Shown here in pieces: positions 37,361-52,161 of a stretch of DNA of 64,000 nucleotides. Each line of letters starts with the position of its first letter. Within the stretch, counting starts at the first letter, position 1. This DNA comes from Parus major (Eukaryota > Chordata > Aves > Passeriformes > Paridae): contig NC_031768.1 of NCBI RefSeq assembly GCF_001522545.3, positions 87,914,431 through 87,978,430 on the forward strand. The letters run 5' to 3'. Below the pieces are notes generated by a model that did no database searches, was not told where the DNA came from, and saw nothing but the letters and a program-made list of their open reading frames with translations. The translations under genes and the position numbers were made by a program.

Positions 37361-40038
37361 TGAAGGGAACACTGGAGCAAAAGGCTTCTCTCATGACAGA
37401 AGGGCATTAGATACCAGGACAGCATTGTTTAGTATTGTTAATACTTTGTTATCTTGTACATAGGCACTGACTTAAGTTTCACTAAGAAAATCTCTTCGGA
37501 ACCTTACTGTGATTTAGTTTAGTGTTATGATTAATTGATGGCTTTCCTTTATATTTTTTCTAGCTGATGAAATTGGATTTGACAGGGAAAATTCTTTAAT
37601 GTTCACCTTTATGATCATTTAGTCTTTGCTGCTTGCAATTCTATTGCTTAATTTGCCATGTGTTATTTTAGATTAGCCTTGGTTTGTAACCCAGACTCTA
37701 TGAAGTAAGTTTTTTTTTCCTTCATGTGTCAGCAAGACATTTTTACGATGTTTGTTTTTAATGTGACTGACATCATATTTTGAAGCAGTTATGAATTACA
37801 ATTTCACTGTAGTCTTTTCTTTCCATTCCTCCTCTGCTTCCTTCAAACATGGCTGCTAATGAGTCTAGAGGATTTCTGCTTTTTGCTCTTGGAATGATTA
37901 TTCTTTGGAATGCTTATTTTTTAAAAAATTGGCATTGCTTTCTGAAAGAAATTGCAGGTCTTGTCCCTGTTAAAGTTTCTGCTCCTCTTGTTCCAGCTGA
38001 CTCTAGCAGCCAATGCCCTACATGTCTGTCCTTTTAAAATCCAGATGCTATTTTGTGCCATTTAGTTTTTAGCCAAATCATGTCATGATTGCTCTATTCA
38101 AGGCTATTTCATATGAAGAACTTTTCTGAAACACATAATCTTCAGCATAGATCAAGTCTAAAATAGAATCAGCTATTGTTCATTTGGTGAATGGTTGATG
38201 GGGGGGGATGTATGTGTGTGTAAATTGGTCTTTGTATCAAGGACTGTCTAGGCTGTATTTTTATTCCTAGTTCTTTACCAATCTCTATTACCCCTATTGA
38301 CTCAAATCCCAGCAGTATTTGCCATTATAGAAGGGTTGCTTAATTTTTTTTGAAACCTCATGCTAGTTTTAATAAAAAGATGCTCAGCAAAATCTGTTTT
38401 TATTATTCATCTCAAAGATGATTTGATCCAAACTATTTTCAGCCATTACTGCAATCTACTGTGCTTCCATTTCAATTCCTAGCACGTCTGTGAGATCCTG
38501 CAAGGAGATGGTATCGCTGGTTGAACGGCAGCCCTTTGCATGAATCTTTGGGAAATCAGGTTTGCTGATAACTCCCAAGTGAGGTTAAACACGATTCAAT
38601 TTAGAAGACAAATAAGTCATTAGTCTTCCCTGCTGGACTCCTCTTTTGTCTAATATCAGTGTATATGCCAAGGAGAACACCAGTGCTTCTAACATAGCAG
38701 GATCTAGCAGGTTTCAGTTTGGGGTCAGAGATGGGGAGAGGAGGTGACCTGCTCTGCTCTTATAAATCTTAGTTTTGCAGTAATTAAAAATACAAACTTT
38801 AAAGCAAGATGCTCTATGCCTCACTGAAGCATGCCAGCAAGAATGTTTGTGGGTTTTCTCAGTTATTACTTTGACTTCTATGACAAAACATGCTAGGTTT
38901 GCATTAGTTGGCCTGCAGCAAGAAATTCTTGCCAGTCCTTTTGAGATGTCTGACTGTAAATTGTCAAGGTGAGTCTGCTAAAATTACTGTCTTTCAAACT
39001 GTGTAGTTGGGTGGTACTTGTAAACTTGAATAGCACCTCTTCAACAGCAGGGTCGCAGAATTAGTAGTATGGTACTGCTTTGGGAAAGTGTGACTGGGAG
39101 TGGGTGAGCTTTTAAAGATACTTATATTTAGGTGATACATGAAACAAACCTTAGTAGGTTCTCTGTTGGTGAAACAGGGTGAAAACTCCTTTTGAAAAGG
39201 CTGGTGTTTATTCCTACTCTGTAAAACAAAATATAAAAGTCAAGGAGAAAGTGCAACAGAGAGATTTGAATTTTTTTTCCAGTTTAAATTTTTATTTGCA
39301 GCTCTGCTGAAGGTTGTTGAAGCTAAGCCGAAAAGAAAAAAGTTGACCTTTTTTGTTGGACTGCTTAAATTGGTGAAAAAATTTGATGGCAGCCACAGGG
39401 CATTGTTGCAGAGGGGGTTTGTGAGGGATCTTGGTCAGGTTCTCATTAGAACACAAAGGGTGAAGAGAAAAGGCTGATGGAAAATGATGAATGTAAGATA
39501 ATGAGCAAGCACAACAAACACTGAGCTTGCTTCAGGAGGGTTTTCTGAATTTAGCACAAACTGGAATAGTTGATGGTATTGTCAGTTTCTCTTCCTCTAA
39601 TGAAAACTGACTGGATTTGCTTTTGAGGATGAGAGTAACCACCTGAAACATGCTGTTTGAAGATGATTTGTCTCTGCACTTGTTTGATGTCCCATAGGTG
39701 AAAATCTCGTGAAAACACAATTAAAATTATTCAGTCCAGATATGCTTCAGAGTTTTAAACTATGTGTGTTTGTGGTGTATCTTGTACTCCAGCATCTTAT
39801 GAATTAATTACCATAGCATAAGCTGTAAGGATACTTTATTGTGAGTTAAATTGAGTAGCTACTTTGCATGAGTCTTCAATCTCTGTTTTTCTAAAATATG
39901 TTTATTTGAGAACCTGAACCACTTTAAAGAAAAATATAAAGAAAATAGACAATGCTTGGGCGATTTGTAACACTGTCCTCAGCAAAACTTGAAATTGTGG
40001 GCTGTCATCTAACCTGATGCTTTCTGAAATGAGAGTTC

Positions 40039-40083
40039 TGACATTTGTGAAGTGTTTTGGGGTGTGACATTTGTGTTTTGGGG
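40039..40083. repeat. Imperfect tandem duplication, about 24 bp
   Basis: TGACATTTGTG, AAGTG, TTTTGGGG at 40039-40062 is repeated as TGACATTTGTG, TTTTGGGG at 40065-40083, with five bases missing from the second copy. Confidence 0.8.
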
Positions 40084-43000
40084 TTGTTTTTTGGTTTAGC
40101 TAATTTTAATTATCTAAAAATAAAGTGAAGATATGCAGTTTGTCAAGTAATAAGTACGTGGCAAAGTACTGATACAACACTTGCAAAATTGAAAACTTCC
40201 CATATTACTAGCAGTGCATTTCTAAACCTTACATTTGGATGTATTGTATCTAGAGATGAGCTGCTATATGTGAAGATCATCTGGTAATGTACATAATCCA
40301 TAAACAGTTATATGTGTAGATATGGTTTGAAGGGTGTGGAAAGATCTTAAAGAGTGATACAACATTTTAAAGTTGTAGACTCTTGCATACAGACATACCC
40401 ATTCTCATGCACAAAGATTTAATGAAGTCATTATTTTGTCACACTAGAGCTGTCTCATGCATTGATAGTGCTTCCATGCCTCTCCTGTTCTCTCATCTCA
40501 GGTGCCACACAAACAGTCAATTTAACCTGAGCTGCCTGCCAGCTCTCTTGGGATGCTGTCTTCTAGAGGGGAAGAGAGAATTGTCAGTGCAGTCACATTG
40601 TGGTTGTGTTTGTGGTAGAGCCCCAAGGCTGCAATGCAGTGCCTTAATATCTTCCTTAAAACTTGACCAAATGAATCTGTCCTCTCTTTTATGAGGATTT
40701 TTTGTCTGGCATTTTAAGTGTTATTGGTGAGCAAGATAGAACCAAGAGACTAACTCAAGAATTGAGGTGGGGCAGCTTGTGTGCTGAATATTCCAGAGGA
40801 CTACTTGGTTTGTAGCACATCATTGTGTGTGTGCTGTTGGCTGGCTCGTGCACAGCCAGCCTCATCCTTTTGCTGCCAGTGCCACTGATGAACCCTCGTG
40901 CCACAGGAGAAAGTTGCTGAGGTGACTGCCCAGGGCCCCAGCAATGTAGGAAGCTCCTGTGGCAGCTCCTTGTGTTGCTGAGCAATGCAGATGTGACAGT
41001 GCATTTCTCCCTGTGCCAGGTAGCAGGAGCAGCAAAACTCCCAAAGAGAATGCATCTGTCAGACTGCAAGGATGGGAGGCTGTTGCAAGCAGGAGCTGAG
41101 TCAGGCAAAGGGGCCTTCCTTTCCAATACTTTTGACAAGTACAGTACAGCTTGGGAGAGCAATACGATTTCTTTATCCACTTTGTGGTTCTTGAAGTGAG
41201 AGGTGGAATATTTCTTGTAAGCGCTACAAGAAAATGCTGTAACAGGTTTTTTATTTTTACTTACCTTTGGAAATATTCATTCATTTATAAGACATTTTTG
41301 TTATCTGTCCTTGTAGCAGTTATTGGGCTGCCTGAGCTGCTCTGACACGATCATCTGCTGCCACCTGATTAGTTGTAATTTACTTTTGGAGTTCACATTG
41401 AGTGTCAAGGGTGTCTGATTTAGTAAGCCTTTTGTATTTTCTGGTTTGGTTGGTTGGTCTTTAGCTGGAAAAATACCTGTTCATAAACAGTATGGAGACA
41501 AACACTTCCACTGGCAAGAAAATAGATGATACACGTTAAAGATTGTGTAAAGATCTTTTGAAAATATGACGGAAAAGTTCTGGTATCTTCTCACTCTAAA
41601 ATCCTAATAAAAAGACAGGTGGAAAACACAGCTTCTGCTCCACATTCTTTTTTTCTGTGCATGTATTCAGCCTCTGAATCCACGTAGGATAAATGGGCAC
41701 AAAAAGGTAATATGAGGTATATATGTAAATAAAAGTGTTCTTGACTGTATGTTATCTTGATTAAAAAAACCCCCTCCTTTAGTGAGCAGTTGTTCTTATC
41801 TTTTAGTTTTACATGTACAAGTAATCTACTCATTATTGCCTTTTTCTGTGACAAATGGAAGGGGAAAGAAAATCCATTCATGCTAACTAGGAAAGTGGTA
41901 ATTTCACAATGCAAATTTCAGCCTAATCTCTGTATTTCAGGTTCAAGTCAATTTTAAAATAAATGGAAATGGCCTTAAGACAGGCCTATGCATCTGTGTC
42001 CTCTGCAAACTCAGTAATGAGTGACTACAGAGAGATAATGTTGAATCTTACATGTACATTGAATGTATATTTTTTTGACCAGTGACACAAATTTTGGAAA
42101 GATAAAATTTTGAGAAAGAGCATAACTCTTGAGTTGCTGGCTTTATTTGAAACTAGAACAATGTTCTAATATCACAAGAGAAGTTCCTTCAGGTCAGATG
42201 ACACATCAAACATGATTGTTACTCAGTCTTCAAAAATTGCTCATAGCTGGTACTGAGGGAAGTCATGTAAGAACAGGAAAAGTTCACAATGAGCTTGTCT
42301 CAGAGTACTCCACAGCCTTACAGAAGTTTGTGTAGTGTCAGTGCTTCTGTGGTCAGAGGCAGCAAGTTTTATTTAATCACTTCTTGTTTATTTTTCCTTG
42401 ATTTTGTCCAAACTGTTTTGGAGTCTGGGCAACCTTAAGAGCAACATAACCCATTACGAGTGGTTCCATCGTTAGATTTGATACTGTGTTGAAAACTTTC
42501 TAGATTTGAAGTCTGCTCACTGTCCTGGATTACTAATTTTGTTGTTGGGGAAAAAAAAAAATCCATTATTTATCTCTTGCTTGCCATTCATGAGTGTGTA
42601 GAACTGCAAATACCCTCAGTAGTGCTCCTGTTCTGCATGGAGGGTCTTGGCCTGTAAACTGATTTATTTTACTTACATTTTTTCATAACTGATATGTTGT
42701 TATCTTCTTTCTTTGTATATTTTTAAGGTAGTGATTTTGGGGTCTTTTTTGGTCTTTGAGAGGAAGACTAAAACCTTGTTCCTTTTTCTGTTTTGCTTGC
42801 TGTTCTTTTCCTAATAATTGTATTCTCTGTCTTTTAGGCTCCTTGTTGAGTCTACAAACAGTACAGGGTAGATTTTCTGCACTAGCATTCCTTTTGGAAA
42901 TCCTCATCCACTGTATCCAAGGATATATTTTATAAATCTAATGTTATAAATATTTTCAGTTATTTCCTATTTAAGCTTTTGCCTGAGCAATCATCTCAGT

Positions 43001-43959
43001 AGGATCCCACTGGTGATTTTACCTCACACTGATAGTTGTTTACACTTATCCATTTCCTATCTTTTAAACCATTATTCATCTGCATGAGAACAGTTCTCTT
43101 TTACCCTGTGGCAGGTCAGTTTCTTTAAGAGCTTTTGTTTAGGGGTGGACTCACATCCCTTCTGTGTTATGTTCCCTGTCTGTATGCAAGTTTGCTTCTT
43201 AAAAAGACTTTGATGCTAAGAATAAAACTTCTGCTACAAAATTTCTGACTTTTCCTCTGTTTATCTCATTTAAAGCTGTCTTCTGGCTGATGTGGCCAAT
43301 TGGGCAAACAGTGATTTGTTAACACTGCTTTGCTTCACTGCAATGTGTATCGTGCTTATTCAGAATATAGTTGTTCTCTGAAACTTGCAAATTTGTGCAG
43401 ACAGGATACAATCTGTGTGTTCCCTCTTAAGTGTTTTACAGTACTGGTGCTGTAGATAAAAACAACTGTTTAGCAAAGAATGTTTTTTGAATGTCACTGA
43501 TATTTCATCAAACTGTCGTAAGTGTGCCTATGCATATTGAGAAAATTCATCATGAGCAGCTGTTGTCTTGTTGTTTTTAATAGTACAATATTCCTACTGA
43601 ATTTTTCTCACACAGTTTGTGTTAGTTCGTGTACAACACATTTAGGGCAGTTGTACTCAGTGACTTTTTAAGTGTCTGAAGCAATTATATAAAATCCTGC
43701 TCAGAAGATTGAAAATTCTGCTTTAACCAGAAAATCCCACAAAATGAACAAAAGATGTGCAAATTCAAAGTGGAATTAGATAAACACACCTCATTTCTGT
43801 AACCTGCTCTGTGGGATAGTGAGGTAAACATCTGCATGAAATGGTAATGAAAAAATTAAGTTGTACTAGAGTTCAGGGCTGAGACTCAGACTGAGAATTT
43901 TGATTCTGTCCAATAGCATTCTCTCCTGTTCTTGTATAAACCAGATGGTTAGCTCTGAG

Positions 43960-43983
43960 AAAAAAAAAAAAAAAAAAAAAAAA
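43960..43983. repeat. A24 homopolymer
   Basis: An uninterrupted run of 24 A between GCTCTGAG and GAGTTTCTTG. It could be the poly(A) tail of an old retrocopy inserted in + orientation, but the sequence to its left (about 43800-43959) is not one I recognise and no flanking target-site duplication is evident. A run this long is also prone to length error. Confidence 0.85.
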
Positions 43984-46900
43984 GAGTTTCTTGTTGGAAA
44001 TCTTTGGACTTAACATTTATTTTGATCTGTGAATTATTTAGGTTGTGGGAATGCTATTAATGAATTTAGACTTTTTTCCTATCCTTTGGAATTGAGAGCA
44101 GAGGGTATAATAAAGGAAATGAAGTTAAGGCTATGCAGTCCTGTTTTGGACTGTGTTAAAATATGGATGGGCATGACAACTGAGTAAGAATTAGCATTCT
44201 GAGCTCTAAAACTAAATCTGCTGAGCACAGCTCCATGGGCACAGGTACAGTGAAGGAGTCAGGTGTGGGTATGCTTTGCTGTCATCTGAAGCCAGCAGAT
44301 GTACAAGGCAGCTGGAATTCATGAACAGTTCAACCATGTGAGTGGAGCACCGTGCTTGTGCCTAATACACTGATACTGTTCACTCAAGTTTTGCACCCTT
44401 CTGGTGAAGTTCTGCAGCTATACCACTGAAAATCTGCTCCTCTTATGCTGTCCCAAAGAAAATTTGGAATGTGGTTTGGACCAAAATGTGCGGAAGTGGC
44501 CCAGGTATAAAGACAGAAAAGCTTGTGTGCCATGATGGCTCTTAGGAGGGTTTTTTTTTAATATGCTTTTCCTGCTGCCTAGCTGACAAAGTAATTTAGC
44601 TTACAGTTATCTGTGAGAGATTGTATCTTGTCTTGGAAGATCTGTACTTAGCTTGCTTCATGGATCAGGTCATACAACTATACTCAAGTTCAGATACCAT
44701 CTTGTTCTCTTATTTACTCTCAAATATTAATTCTTGCTTTGCTTGCCACTATGTTTAACTGATTGCTGCCAGTGTTTAGGTTCTTCATACTTCCCAGGCC
44801 ATCATTCACAGACACTTTTCCCTTCAGTCTTCCACTTGTTTTCTCAAAATGGACTTAATTTAGATCTGTATTTTTGGTTAGTTTTGGTTGACTGCTTTGT
44901 GTGTGCAGCAGATTTGCTATCACCATTCACTTTTTGCATGTTCCTCTTGCTTTCTTTCTGATACACTTCCATGTCCTCCTTTGTACACAATGCCATCTTC
45001 TCTCCCTCCTTGTTTTCCTACTCTGAAATTCATCCTAACCTTTCTCTCCTGACATTGTGGCTTTTCAGTTATCAGCAGGTCTTAACCTTTCACTAACTCA
45101 GATCATAGTTCAGCATTAATCTGTATTATGGTCTGCATACAGTCCTCCTCCTGTGTACAGTAATTCAGTTTGGTCTTTGTGGTTAAAAATAAAAGAACAA
45201 AAAATATGGAGGAAATTGGATAGAAATGTAGAAAATTGAAATGGTCTGAGGATATTCAGGCTTTGTAGTAGGGAGACTGCATTCAGCTCTTGCTTGCATG
45301 AATTTTGAATTAATTTGAAGGGCCATGCAAGAGTTAGGAAGCAAAGTAAAGCAATCAAGGGAAGAGCAGTCAAGAGGAAGGTTTATTGCAGTATAGATTC
45401 TTAGGCAGAGTTTTAAAATCTGAGTCTTAAGAGTATAGGTATTTAAGCACCAGTTTGTTGATTATTAACAAATACCAGCAGGTCTGGTTTTTAATAGGTT
45501 CAAAGTCTAGCATACAATTCAGTGTTCTACTCCCATTACTTCCTCAGTTATGAAATTAAGGAAAGCATTACAGTTGATCATTTAATTTTATTTATATGCT
45601 AAAATGCTCTATTGTCTGGTACAAAACATTAAGACCTCCTTTTCATCTTGTCTATTATCAGCAATTTAACAGAACTAAGCAATCAGTATGGTTAGTTTTT
45701 TGTTCTGCTTTTTTAATTAGTCTAAAATGTTAAAGGCAATTGGTTTCTTCATGGATACTTACAGGCTTATTCATTGCATTTTATGACTGGGCTGAAATCA
45801 TATACTGCAGTTTTGTATGAAATGTATAGTTTCATTGACTAATTTTGAAGCACTTGTTTTCTCAGTGAAATTAAACTCCCTTGCTCAAAAGTTTAATTAA
45901 TTTTCTTAAACATTATCTTGTTCCTTCTGAGTCATTAAGATATTTTGCAAGTGGTATGCTTCAGTAGTGGTAGCTTTATTGCCAGACCCTCGTTAGAGAT
46001 ACAGAAAACTGTTGATAATTGTTTGCTTTTAATTTTCATGTTACATATTTTCATACCATGTCTCTAATTGTCTATCACATCAAGAAATCCTGTTGCTACA
46101 GCCTGAAAACTTGAATTACTTAAATCTTTTGGAGAAGAAATTGGTATATTTTTAACTATATAGCGCAGTCTTTCCCAGTATGTATTTTTCAGCCATTATG
46201 AATCTGGGCAGACAGGAATGTCAATAACAAGAATATTTATTTTCTTGAAGATTGTAATAACTCTGTATTTAATGTCAGGCTGAGTTTATCAAGGAAGCAT
46301 TTTCACTCAGTTGCTAGGAATTAAAGCAACTGCCTATGTGAAAAATAACTAAAGTTTTAGCTGCAAAGTGTGAGAGAGTATGTATTCCTCCTTGGGGAGG
46401 CTTTACATTTCCTCTTTTGTTTCTGGAATCACTGTAGTGGAAAAGGGAGGAAAAGGGAGGATCTATGCTTGTGTACACCCCAATGGTTGGGTGTCCTGTC
46501 AGTAGTGCTGGACCAGTCTGAAGCTGAGGTCACCTGCTTTAGTGGAAATTTATCTTATTAATCAAATTATCCCTTGAGGCTTTGGTCCTCTTGCATTGCT
46601 TTTGCAAGCTGATCCTGCCTCTATCCCCAAGTAGCTACACCACTAATCAAGCATGTTCTGCACCACTAGGTGTAGGTTCAGCTTCCACTAAGTGATGTCT
46701 GGCCAGGGCCCTGCAGAAAAAAAGATTTGGATATGAGACAGGCTGAGACCAATACTATTTCTGGCACTATTTCTGTTTGTATCTTATGGTCCTGTCAATC
46801 AGTGTGATCATCCCATTGGCCATGGGAAGGTGTTTTGAGAGTGAAAGCTATTTTCTTGCATCTAGATCTCTAGTCTTTGCACACAACTAACTATGGATTC

Positions 46901-49900
46901 CAGCTTTTTATTTCTTAGGAAGATAAGTCTACTTTGTAGAGTGTAAAATAACTTATTTTGATTGCAGGGATGTCTTAACACAGAGATACTTGCTCTTTGT
47001 GTGGTATAGAGACAGTTGTCTTCAGTATTGGCCCAAATGCTTTTACTTTATGCAGCTTCTTCCTCAATCTTGCCAGTTCCCCTAGCTTTCTTCAAAATGT
47101 AGCTGCAGATCACGTCTGCAGGCTGCTCTTGCAGAGGATAAGAGTCTTTATTAGATTCCTGTGTGATTTTGTCACTGGTTTAGGAGATATGAAAACCCTA
47201 CCTAGATTGTAAATGGACTGATGAGCATCCTGCTTTTGGATGTGTCATCTGCTGTCTTTTCCAAGGAAAAGTAAAATGCTTCCTTCTCAGTCCCTGCTTG
47301 AGGTAGAAGAGTAGGAATGGTTACATGCAGCTAATTAGGCCCATTTCTATGACTTCCTTGGAAGCAGAGCAGCCTTAGTAGTTTTCCACTTAGGCTGGTT
47401 TCCTTGGCTTTGTAGCAGCAGCATACATGTTGGTAATGAGAGATCCATTTGTGTAGGCTGGACTTCCTTCAGGATTGTTACTCCTCTAGCAAGTCTCTGG
47501 GTAACTGCCAAGTGTGTTGTAAGACACACACACACTTGTGGCACAGAGGTGTTGGAGCACAGGCAGAGGGAGAAAGGGTAAGAGGGAAATTCTCTCTCCA
47601 ACCTTTTGCCTTCCCCTGGCTTATTCACTGTGAGGGTGTAGGGGAGTGGGAAAGAGAAAGCCTTGATGCTGTGGAAGCAATAGTAAAAATTCTTGTGTGT
47701 TTCCAACATGGTTTAGTCACACATTCAAACTCCACAGCAGCATACAAACTGCTGTGAAGAAAATTAACTCACTCCCATACAGACTCAGTATCCCTGCTCA
47801 AACCTCCACTCAGGCCAATGAAAGCCCCTATGGAAGTATTTTTCGGGAGAGGTAATGAGATTTGTGTGTGTTGTATACATGTTGAAGTAAGGAGGAGGTA
47901 TGAGTAAGATGTTAAATAATCAGTTTCTGTGAAGCACCTATTTGATGATTACCTTTCAGCTTAGTGTATTACTTCAGTTTGTTGGTGCAGAGTTTTAATT
48001 TGTCATCTTGTTCCTTATTTAACTTGTCTATGTCTTGTATCTTTAATATTTTCTTTTCATAATTGATCTATGCATAGTTGATCTATTCACATATTTTCTC
48101 TAGTACCTCACTGCTTATAGTCTCTTCTGCTTCGATGTAATAAATACACTAAGCAACCCCGAGCTGATATCAGACATTCTAAATCTCTACTCTTTTTCTT
48201 ACGGTATAATGAAAATGGGCTATTTATTTTCTTCATATTCCTTTTGTCGTGGAACACTTGACAACAATCTGTCTCCCTCGTACTTTGATAGTCTCTTGTG
48301 AGACTTTCAAATGGTACTAATAAGCCAGTTCTTCATCTAGTGCGTTGGCATACTGAAAGAATTCTAGATAAGACCATTTTTCTTTCAGAGGCCCTGATAT
48401 TTACACTTAGTCATATGATTTGCTAGAAATTTCAAACTAGATTTATGTGGTATCAAGTGAAGGAATTATTTGGCTTATCTCAGGAAACTGAAGTCTACCT
48501 AACTGCAAATCTGAATTACCATTTTGCAGTCCTTTGGAATAATACTCTTGCTTAATGAGAGTATGCATGATTTTCTTAATAGTTCAGCTATTTCACTGCT
48601 AAATTCTTTCCATTAGCTCATGATGGATGTTCTGTTTTATTTAGAAGAATGAGCATTGCATTCATTAGGCAAACTTCATTAAATTTGGAGCTCAATCAAC
48701 CAGAACTATAATTATATGGAGAGGAAACTTCCTAATCTGACGTTTGTAAAACTGAGCCTTTTTGGAATTGGTTATTATCTTATGTGACATGACTAGCTGA
48801 GCTTTTGTATTGAACAGAGGCAGACCCTGGGAGGAGTGCCTTCAGCTAGCAGAAGTGTTATTTTCTATTATAGTTTAATTGTTTTATAGCCTTTTTTCAC
48901 CACAATGAGACATCTGCTCCCTCTATTTGTGGAGCAATAACAGACTGCTTGAGGTGGTAGCAAGAAGTGTATACTTGAAACTGTTATCTCATTATTTAGG
49001 GTTACTTTATGGCGCTTCAAATGATACCTTCTGCAGTTTAATTCCAGGAAGGTTATCCCCTTGTCCTTTAAGGCAAAATTTATGGATCTTGCCATGGCTG
49101 TGAAAGGAAAAAAACGAATGTTCTCTATTATGAATGGAAAATTATTTCACTTTGTGACTTTAGATGAATGGTTTCTATCAGTAGGGGGAAGTACCACTGC
49201 CTATGCATTTCTACTTTACCTACTCTACTTTGCCTTGCTAGTAGTGCAGTACATTTTAAGATGAAGACAGCTATTACAATGTCACTGCTTGTTTTGGTCA
49301 AGTTGTAGATACAGATTCAGTGGAAGCTCTTACTTAAGAATAAATTAAGAATGACATCCTTTCTACATTGTCCCTGAAGAAAGATGCTGAGAGCAATGAA
49401 TTAATTTTACTCTCTGACCAAACATAATGTAGGCACAAATGGTTTTAAGTTGTACTTATGTTGTAGTATGGAGGAGCCAAGGTGTTACATGAGTATTGTC
49501 CTGAGTGTTGCATTATGTTCAGTTCTGCCCTGTATTCTTGTAGGCACAAGACTTCTGAGTATGAATTCTGCATTTTGGACTCTTCCGCCTCAAAACCCAC
49601 GAGGAGGGAATTAACTTGCTTCCAGTTACCTGGTTGACACTAAAGGAAGAAGACTAGGCAGACAATCTGTTCTAAAATTTTGGCTTGTCATATCTTGACC
49701 TTTTGGAAATGTGTTCAGCCAAAAGGATTTGAAAATGCAAAGATTGTTCCTCCAAGTCTTCCTCAAGGAAGAAGTATTCACGTGTAGAAAAAATTAAAAT
49801 AACTCAAGTTTGGTTGAAAAAGCCTGCTTATATGAAAAAAAGAAAAACTAATAATTTATTATAGGTTGGGATGTGTATACTATCCTTAGGAGATTGGGAT

Positions 49901-50629
49901 AAAAAACAGTTGGGCTGTCACATGGAATCTAGAAATTATAACCATACTGATCTGTGCCTCAGAAACAAGTGCCCATCACTGCTTAGGGAAGAGGCACGTG
50001 AGAGAAGGAGCTTTTCTTAGTAGTTTTGTCGGACATTCATGGTTCTAGGAAAGATAAACATAAAAGGTGAAAGAAAGGAATGTAAAGGCAGACAGAGGGA
50101 GGGCTTGAACAAAATTTTAGGGTACAGCCCAGAAAAAAATCTCAGAGTGTGAGCCTATGCCTTTAATCGACTTTTAGGGACAAAAAGTGCCTAACAAGTT
50201 GGTTTTATTGAGCTCTGTTTGTTTCTGTGGATGCAAACAATGTAACAATGTTGAAGGATCTGGTGTGAAACGGGTTGTGGGCAATTCCTTTTGGGGACCA
50301 CTGGTTTAGATGAGATCTCTTATGTGGGGTTGAGGGCTCACTTTTGATACAGTGATAGTGAAAGAAAATTTCTTGTCTGCATTTGGCGAAGTCGTATTGA
50401 TCAATCATTATGGGATGCACTGGGGAAACTATGAACATTTTTGCTTAGCTCTGGAGAGAGCTCTGTTCTGTTCTCTCTGAATTCATCTATCGGATTTGTG
50501 AGATGGCAAAAGTTACGTGCTTTTTCATTTCCATGGCCCTTTTGCCATAGTTCTGTGCAGAGAGAACCACGTGAAAAAGATTGTTTAAATTTGTGTTTTT
50601 GAAGATACTTTCTTGAGATCTGGCAAGTA

Positions 50630-50654
50630 CAAAATACATTTAGTTTTGATCCAA
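50630..50654 (+). repeat. 25-bp sequence repeated exactly at 54393-54417 (copy 1)
   Basis: The 25 bases starting CAAAATACATTTAG and ending TTTTGATCCAA are identical to 54393-54417 in the next intron, in the same orientation, 3,763 bp apart. Flanking bases are unrelated on both sides. Exon 4 lies between the copies. Confidence 0.9.
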
Positions 50655-52028
50655 AGTCTTACTCCCAACATATTACTCTCCCATGTTGTGGACACTGGAT
50701 CTGAGATCTAGAAAACTGTGGCAGATTGTACTGTGGTGTCTGAAGTTCTTTGGAGTATGTGTGGGGAGGTAGGGTGGCCGGCAATGACACACCGGTTCAT
50801 TTCCATGCAATGTGTTCTCCACATCCCATGCCAGTTAAAGAATACAAGACCTTACTGATGTGATTACCACTGTGTTTAAGTTGAAATGTTTTTACTTTTT
50901 GAAACTATTGCAAGAGGAACTTTCAGGATTTCCCAAGACTTAGGTATCCCTCTTCATTCAAACACTTTGTGTATATGAAAGTTTTATCAATGTGGTTTAA
51001 ATAAAGGAACAGAAATTACTTTGAGTGTGTCGTGGAAGCATTGTATCTTGGCTTGGAAGATAACACATTCCAACTTTGTTAAAAAATACTTTGTCAGCTA
51101 GTACTGAAGGTAATCCTTGTGTCATGGTCTTATTTGCATATTTTTGAAGTGATAAATTAGATAACTGTGACATTATGCTTTTGAAAAGGTGCAAAGTTAA
51201 GTGCAGTGCTGTGGCTCCACTTTAGCACAAGCAGTGGAATTTGGCTGAAGGCATTAAACCTTACAGTACTAAAGCACCACAGTGAATTTATTTCCTGAGA
51301 GTTATAGGTATGGCTGGTGGACAATTTGTCAAAGGATTTGTCTTTTAATTAATCTTGCAAAAGGCAGCATGTCCCGATATGTACTTGAATTTCCTTAACA
51401 AACACCACCAACTTTAGGCTTTCCAAATCTAATTGAAATTAAAACAAACAGATGCATGGCTATTCTTTAAAAATTAGTTGTTGGTTACTTTGTCATGGAT
51501 ACTGTTGTGTTTAATTTTTGTTATTTGGGGAAAGAAGTCCCTGAAAATGGAGTTAAGCTTGCAGGTCAGTTGTTTAGGTGTGCGAAAGAACCCAGTGGGG
51601 GTGATGGCTTCATTCAGTTATTGTTGAGGGGAAAAAAATATAGCTCTAACCATGTGAAAGGCAGAAATGGATGAATAAAAACTACCAAACAGGAACACTG
51701 TGCTGTAGAGATTCCCATTATGGGTGGAAAGCACATTAAAAGAACCCTAAAATTGACTTGTTAGGACACTAGTGTCATTAAATTGCTAATCAGAGTTATT
51801 GCACTGGTTTATAGATTACAGGTATGAGCAGTGAAATTTGGCTATTTTGTTGGTGCACAGGAAGTTTTATGCACTCCATGAAAACAGATAACCCGTGATA
51901 ATTTTTGCTTTCCTCTAGAAGCCAAGATTTGTGCCTACTGAGGGCAGCAACTTGGGTTGGGATGGCCCCAGGAGGCCAGGGCTATCATGGGCCATGGCTC
52001 ACCACCTCTCATCTCTTGCACAGACCGA

Positions 52029-52035
52029 TGAGTCA
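52029..52035. promoter_or_regulatory. Possible AP-1 site inside a 15-bp palindrome
   Basis: TGAGTCA sits in GATGAGTCACTCATC (52027-52041), an inverted repeat with 7-base arms around a central C. This is the shape of extended bZIP sites. It lies about 130 bp before the CpG-dense patch at 52162-52257 and about 820 bp before exon 4. The motif match is seen; any function is inference. Confidence 0.3.
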
Positions 52036-52161
52036 CTCATCAATCAGCTCTAAATTGCTGCTGTTTCAAGTGAATGGCATTTTAGCTTAAAGCACCATTG
52101 ATTTTTATTTGGCTTTCAATGCTCCACTTGAAGTGGTGACAGTTGAGAAATCCATTAGTGG

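Noticed and set aside
47347..47757. 120-codon (-) and 102-codon (+) overlapping frames in intron 3
   Set aside because: They overlap on opposite strands in less AT-rich DNA, with no recognisable motif, splice context or conservation evidence.
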